From positions 1 to 9,688 of the forward strand of contig JAUQXD010001175.1 of assembly GCA_030834835.1 (NCBI GenBank): a stretch of 9,688 nucleotides of DNA. Direction: 5' to 3'. The notes beneath the pieces are model-generated. The model was not told the DNA's origin, did not search any database, and saw only the letters and a program-made list of their open reading frames with translations. Of this stretch, positions 4,290 through 9,688 are shown one piece after another. Source of the DNA: Thermoflexales bacterium. Its GTDB lineage: Bacteria > Chloroflexota > Anaerolineae > Fen-1058. How positions within the stretch are numbered: the first letter of the stretch is position 1; each line of letters begins with the position of its first letter. The translations under genes were made by a program, and so were the position numbers.

Positions 4290-7166
4290 ATGAACCTGCA
4301 TCGTTTTCTTCACAGCGCTGTATTGATCATGATCAGCCTGCTGCTGGCCCTGAACCCGGGGCTTCAACCGCGCCCGATCGCCTCAGTTACCGCCCCCTCG
4401 GCCGGGAGTGGTCAAACTCAAACCATTGGTGCGGGCGCAGTCCCCGCCGGACTCACTGCCGCCGCCTGGCGCGCCATTCTGGCGCAGATTGAACCGGACT
4501 ATTACGACATCCAACTCGCCGCACAGGGCGGCTACCAGGCCGTCAATCGCAGCCTGGATTGGCACGTCGCTTATGGCGACCGCGGCCCCCAGGTGACGCC
4601 CCGAACTGGCGCAGACTGGCGGTGGGGGTTAAGCCTGATCGGTTATGGGTATGCAGACGAAGCCGCGTCCGGGCTTGAAAACCTGATCGGGTTGGTCCCC
4701 AGACTTCAGGCCGACCAGGCCACCCTCACCTATCAATGGGATTCCAACCTGTCGGAATGGTGGGTAAACACCGCCGCCGGATTGGAGCAAGGCTTCACCT
4801 TACAACAGCGCCCAATCGGCCAGGCCCAGGCTCGCCCCTTGCAGATCGAAATGGCCGTAGCCGGCACACTTAGCCCGGTGCAGCAAGGCAACGCGATTGC
4901 TTTTCAGGACGAGCGCGGTGCCAGCCTGCTCACCTATGCCAAACTAAGCGTTACTGACGCCAACGGCCAGGTTATCCCGTCTCGCCTGTCACTTTCTCCC
5001 GCAGGTCAGGCCGGTCGGCTGCGGATTACGGTGGCCGATGCGGCCGCCCGCTACCCCTTGACCATCGACCCGCTGGTTCAGCGCGCCTATCTCAAAGCAT
5101 CGAATACGGGAGCGGGTGACAACTTTGGCTGGGCCGTCGCGGTGTCGGGCGACACGGTTGTGGTCGGGGCGTATAGCGAAGACAGTAACGCCACCGGGGT
5201 AAATGGGAATCAGAGCGACAATTCGGCCTTGACTGCCGGGGCGGCCTATGTCTTCGTCTATAGCGCGGGATCCTGGAGTCAGCAGGCCTATCTTAAAGCC
5301 TCCAATACCGATGCGACTGACAACTTTGGCCGGGCAGTAGCAGTGTCTGGCGATACGATTGTAATCGGGGCCTCTTATGAGGACAGCAATGCCACCGGGG
5401 TAAATGGGATTCAGACCGACAATTCGGCCCTCAGCGCCGGGGCGGCTTACGTCTTCACCCGCAGTGGAACCACCTGGAGCCAGCAGGCCTATCTCAAAGC
5501 CTCTAATACCGAGGCAGGTGATAGCTTTGGCCGATCGGTCGCGGTGTCTGGCGACACGGTTGTGATCGGGGCTGTGAACGAGGACAGCGGCGTCGTTGGG
5601 AGTCAGAGTGACAATTCAGCCTCCAGCGCCGGGGCGGTTTACATCTTCACCCGCAGCGGAAGCACCTGGAGCCAACAAGCCTATCTCAAAGCCTCCAATC
5701 CTGAGACGAATGACTACCTTGGCGCCTCAGTCGCGGTGACAGACGATACCGTTGTCATTGGGGCCACTGGCGAAGATAGCAATGCCACGGGGGTGAACGG
5801 GAACCAGAGCGACAATTCGGCCACCGATGCCGGGGCGGCCTATGTCTTTCTGCGCAGCGGAAGCACTTGGAGTCAGCAGGCCTATCTCAAAGCCTCCAAT
5901 GCTGAAATATGGGATCTGTTTGGTATCTCGGCTGCGGTATCTGGCAACACGATCGTGGTTGGGGCTTATCAAGAAGGCAGCAATGCCACAGGCGTCAACG
6001 GGAATCAGAGTGACAATACAGCCACCAACGCCGGGGCGGCTTACGCCTTCATCCGCAGCGGAACCGTCTGGAGCCAGCAAGCCTATCTCAAAGCCTCCAA
6101 CACCGGGGCAAGTGACTATTTTGGTACCTCGGTCGCACTGTCTGGCGATACACTCGTAGTCGGGGCGAATGGTGAGGACAGCAACGCCACCGGGGTAAAT
6201 GGGACTCAGAGCGACAATTCGACCACTTATGCCGGGGCGGCTTACCTCTTCACCCGCAGCGGAACCACCTGGAGCCAGCAGAACTATCTCAAAGCCTCCA
6301 ATACCGGGGCAAGTGACTATTTTGGCATCTCGCTGGCGGTGTCTGGCGACACCGTCGTCATCTCGGCGCGTAGCGAGGATAGCAATGCCACGGGCGTGAA
6401 CGGGGATCAGAGCGATAATTCGGCGGCGGATGCCGGAGCGGTCTACGTCTTTGGCCCCTCTCTGGATGATTGGGGCGACCTGCCGGCCCCCTATGCCACT
6501 ACGCTCGCCAACAATGGGGCGCGGCACGTCATTGTAGCCGGCGCTCCGAGCCTGGGTAGTGTAGCGCCGGAGGGGGAGATAGACGGACAGCCCGACGCCA
6601 ACGCTTCAGGCGATGATAACAATCTCGCGCCCGACGATGAGGAGGGCGTGACAAGATCTTCGGGGGTGGGCCGTACCGATGGCGGTTGGACGAACGGGAC
6701 TGTAACCGGTGGGCAAGGCGGCGCAGTGAACGTGACCATCTCAACTGCCTCGGCTTGCCTGGGCGCGTTCCTCGACTTCAACAGCAGCGGGACACTCTCG
6801 GCCGCTGTTTTACGAGATAGTTCAGGCGCGGTCGTCAGTCAGCCGCTTGCAGTCGGAACGTACACCTTCTACTTCGATGTGCCGGCCGGCACCTTCCCTG
6901 TCAGCGGGCCAAATGTGCCAATTTACAGTCGTTTCCGCGTTACCAGTCCGGTGGGCGGCGTCTGTGCCGGTTCGGCCGCGTACAGTTCAACGGGATCGGC
7001 TGCGGATGGTGAGGTGGAGGATTATCGAATGAACTTCACGCCGACTGCGATAGAGCTGATGGGGTTGAAGGCCAGCCCGGTGCGCACTGTTCCCGCAGGC
7101 TGGCTGATGGTGAGTGGATTAATCCTGGCCAGCGGTGGTTTTGCCCTCTGGCGCCGTCGCCGTTGA
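4290..7166 (+). CDS. Surface-anchored FG-GAP seven-repeat propeller protein with GEVED domain
   Basis: This is a large exported protein of 958 residues. It has an N-terminal hydrophobic signal segment (about 8-25, after MNLHRF) and a Trp-rich N-terminal module (about 50-265) ending in YPLTIDPLVQ, as commonly found before FG-GAP repeats. Seven near-identical FG-GAP units follow from residue 266 to about 726, each starting (A/N)YLKASN and containing xxFG...VSGDTVVxGA...EDSNATGVNG...AYVF. Seven is the number of blades in the integrin-alpha propeller. Next comes a DWGDLPAPY module (727 onward) and a GEVED motif, DGEVEDY (906-912). The C-terminus has a hydrophobic helix (936-954) followed by RRRR, an anchor or sorting tail resembling PEP-CTERM but lacking the PEP motif. 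The likely role is surface adhesion or ligand binding. The start ATG has only a weak upstream GCGAGAG. Unit 3 is shortened by three residues. Confidence 0.9.
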   Translation: MNLHRFLHSAVLIMISLLLALNPGLQPRPIASVTAPSAGSGQTQTIGAGAVPAGLTAAAWRAILAQIEPDYYDIQLAAQGGYQAVNRSLDWHVAYGDRGPQVTPRTGADWRWGLSLIGYGYADEAASGLENLIGLVPRLQADQATLTYQWDSNLSEWWVNTAAGLEQGFTLQQRPIGQAQARPLQIEMAVAGTLSPVQQGNAIAFQDERGASLLTYAKLSVTDANGQVIPSRLSLSPAGQAGRLRITVADAAARYPLTIDPLVQRAYLKASNTGAGDNFGWAVAVSGDTVVVGAYSEDSNATGVNGNQSDNSALTAGAAYVFVYSAGSWSQQAYLKASNTDATDNFGRAVAVSGDTIVIGASYEDSNATGVNGIQTDNSALSAGAAYVFTRSGTTWSQQAYLKASNTEAGDSFGRSVAVSGDTVVIGAVNEDSGVVGSQSDNSASSAGAVYIFTRSGSTWSQQAYLKASNPETNDYLGASVAVTDDTVVIGATGEDSNATGVNGNQSDNSATDAGAAYVFLRSGSTWSQQAYLKASNAEIWDLFGISAAVSGNTIVVGAYQEGSNATGVNGNQSDNTATNAGAAYAFIRSGTVWSQQAYLKASNTGASDYFGTSVALSGDTLVVGANGEDSNATGVNGTQSDNSTTYAGAAYLFTRSGTTWSQQNYLKASNTGASDYFGISLAVSGDTVVISARSEDSNATGVNGDQSDNSAADAGAVYVFGPSLDDWGDLPAPYATTLANNGARHVIVAGAPSLGSVAPEGEIDGQPDANASGDDNNLAPDDEEGVTRSSGVGRTDGGWTNGTVTGGQGGAVNVTISTASACLGAFLDFNSSGTLSAAVLRDSSGAVVSQPLAVGTYTFYFDVPAGTFPVSGPNVPIYSRFRVTSPVGGVCAGSAAYSSTGSAADGEVEDYRMNFTPTAIELMGLKASPVRTVPAGWLMVSGLILASGGFALWRRRR
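5085..6482 (+). repeat. Seven tandem in-gene repeats of about 201 bp (FG-GAP units)
   Basis: Units start at 5085, 5286, 5487, 5679, 5880, 6081 and 6282. Spacing is 201 bp (67 codons), except unit 3, which is 192 bp (64 codons) and lacks the NAT triplet of the EDSNATG loop. DNA similarity between units is high. For example, the phrase ggggcaagtgactattttgg is shared by units 6 and 7, pointing to recent duplication or conversion. Confidence 0.92.
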
Positions 7167-7196
7167 AGCAGAGTAGAGGGCACTATCCAGAATCGA

Positions 7197-7227
7197 GGCA
7201 GCTCAATAAGGCTGCCCAAAAAGGGAG
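7197..7227 (+). promoter_or_regulatory. Hairpin plus ribosome binding site before the DinB gene
   Basis: ggcagc (7197-7202) and gctgcc (7211-7216) form a 6-bp stem with an 8-nt loop. AGGGAG (7222-7227) lies 7 nt before the ATG at 7235 and decides that start. The gap after the propeller gene is only 68 bp, and no clear promoter is seen, so co-transcription with the propeller gene is possible. Confidence 0.5.
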
Positions 7228-7234
7228 ACTAATA

Positions 7235-7732
7235 ATGACCGACGGTATTCTTGAAAAATTGTTTGAGCACAACACCTGGGCGAACCTCCGCATCATTCAG
7301 GCTTGCTCCGCCCTGAGTGACGTTCAACTCGACGCGGACCCCCTCTCAGCCACGAAGGGGAATATTCGCCTCACCCTGCTGCACCTCGTGTCTGCGCAGC
7401 GGAATTACCTGAGAACCCTGACCCTGCCACTTGAAGAGAGACTCGATGCCCCCACCGTGGCGTTCACCGAGTTGCAGGCGTCCGTGCTTAAGAGCGGGGA
7501 AGGACTGTCGGCACTCGCAAGCGGCGAGCGAAGACCCCTGAAGCCACAACTTCAAACAAGGGACGGGCACCTCGTGGAGCCCTGGGTGATCATGGTGCAG
7601 GCCATCAACCACGCGACCGAACACCGTGAACAGATCAAGAGCATGCTCAGCGCGCTGGGTGTGACTCCGCCGGATATTGATGGCTGGGACTACGGCGATG
7701 CTGTCGGCGCGCTCGTCCCGATAGCAAAGTGA
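7235..7732 (+). CDS. DinB/YfiT-like family protein (putative metal-dependent four-helix-bundle enzyme)
   Basis: This 165-residue protein has the DinB pattern: an N-terminal helix with LFEHNTWANLRII (9-21), LLHLVSAQRNYL (48-59) and a C-terminal NHATEHREQI (125-134). H50, H126 and H130 fit the family's three-histidine metal site. DinB-fold proteins are four-helix bundles. Characterised relatives include thiol-dependent S-transferases (bacillithiol, mycothiol), but the substrate cannot be told from sequence here. It is probably cytoplasmic, with no signal peptide. The start at 7235 is preferred over an upstream in-frame TTG at 7163 because of the AGGGAG site and because similarity starts there. 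It ends about 200 bp from the convergent typA stop. Confidence 0.88.
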   Translation: MTDGILEKLFEHNTWANLRIIQACSALSDVQLDADPLSATKGNIRLTLLHLVSAQRNYLRTLTLPLEERLDAPTVAFTELQASVLKSGEGLSALASGERRPLKPQLQTRDGHLVEPWVIMVQAINHATEHREQIKSMLSALGVTPPDIDGWDYGDAVGALVPIAK

Positions 7733-7804
7733 TCGAAGTAAGGTGCTTTGAAAAGCAGCGTGCAGTCGCGGCCTAAGCGGACTGACTCAATCGATTGAAA
7801 CACA

Positions 7805-7834
7805 ACAGGGCAACCCTTTGAGAGGCTGCCCTGT
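7805..7834. terminator. Hairpin between convergent DinB and typA genes, probable bidirectional terminator
   Basis: acagggca (7805-7812) and tgccctgt (7827-7834) form a perfect 8-bp stem with a 14-nt loop. Flanking sequence is moderately T-rich on the + side (ctgtcatt) and on the complementary side (tgttgtgttt). Its position between two gene ends supports a shared terminator. Confidence 0.6.
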
Positions 7835-7854
7835 CTGTCATTCTCCAGGCAAGC

Positions 7855-7928
7855 GGTCAACCAGTTGACCAGTTACCAATTTACCAATCTACCAGTTACC
7901 GATTACTGATCCCCAATCCCTGATCCCC
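7855..7928. repeat. Degenerate 7-8 bp tandem repeat (accagtt-like), with inverted repeat
   Basis: Starting at 7860 the sequence runs as imperfect units such as accagttg, accagtt, accaattt, accaatct, accagtt, accgatt, actgatcc and ccaatcc, up to the typA stop region. The left end holds the dyad ggtcaa (7855-7860) and ttgacc (7865-7870). It contains no gene. Confidence 0.65.
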
Positions 7929-7930
7929 AC

Positions 7931-9688
<1,758 letters not shown>

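Noticed and set aside
5727..6527. Open frame of 266 codons on the minus strand within the propeller gene
   Set aside because: It is antisense to the tandem repeats. The repeated DNA has a stop-free shadow frame, and the translation is low-complexity and repeats with the same period.
7163..7234. N-terminal extension of the DinB protein from a TTG at 7163
   Set aside because: The TTG overlaps the propeller gene stop. The extension has no family similarity and would bury the AGGGAG site that fits the ATG at 7235.

Overview
The window looks like a piece of a bacterial chromosome, most likely from a Chloroflexota-type (Anaerolineae-like) organism. That placement is an inference with low to moderate confidence. 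It rests on the style of the STAND ATPase, the FG-GAP surface protein with its characteristic N-terminal module, the TypA sequence, and many short palindromic repeats. No rRNA, tRNA, CRISPR array or transposase is visible.

Layout, left to right. (1) Positions 3-2348 (+): the C-terminal part of a large STAND NTPase with TPR-like repeats, open at the left edge. (2) 2453-2833 (+): a small DUF559 (Vsr/PD-(D/E)XK-like) nuclease. (3) 2834-3432: about 600 bp without a gene, holding a palindromic element, a degenerate tandem array with 84- and 63-bp spacing, a candidate promoter and a structured leader. (4) 3433-4131 (+): an unrecognised helical 232-residue protein. (5) 4290-7166 (+): a secreted, membrane-anchored protein with exactly seven FG-GAP repeats (a predicted integrin-alpha-like seven-bladed propeller), a GEVED-type module and a C-terminal membrane anchor. 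(6) 7235-7732 (+): a DinB-family metal-site protein. (7) 7931-9688 (-): the ribosome-associated GTPase TypA/BipA, truncated at the right edge just before its Walker A motif and convergent with the DinB gene.

The most striking feature is the left third. One family of GC-rich palindromic elements (arms accctcaccc / gggtgagggt, core ccctctccc / gggagaggg) occurs three times within about 1 kb. One copy lies in frame inside the STAND gene and encodes 19 extra residues. One lies between the STAND and DUF559 genes and reaches the possible DUF559 start. One lies just after DUF559. A fragment of an apparently different repeat sits at the left edge, also in frame with the STAND gene. The DUF559 gene is thus bracketed by palindromic elements, which recalls REP/RAYT arrangements and suggests, without proving it, a relation between nuclease and repeat.

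Functionally the genes look like independent units rather than one pathway: a signalling or defence-type ATPase, a small nuclease, an unknown protein with its own leader, a surface propeller protein, a small enzyme and a housekeeping translational GTPase.
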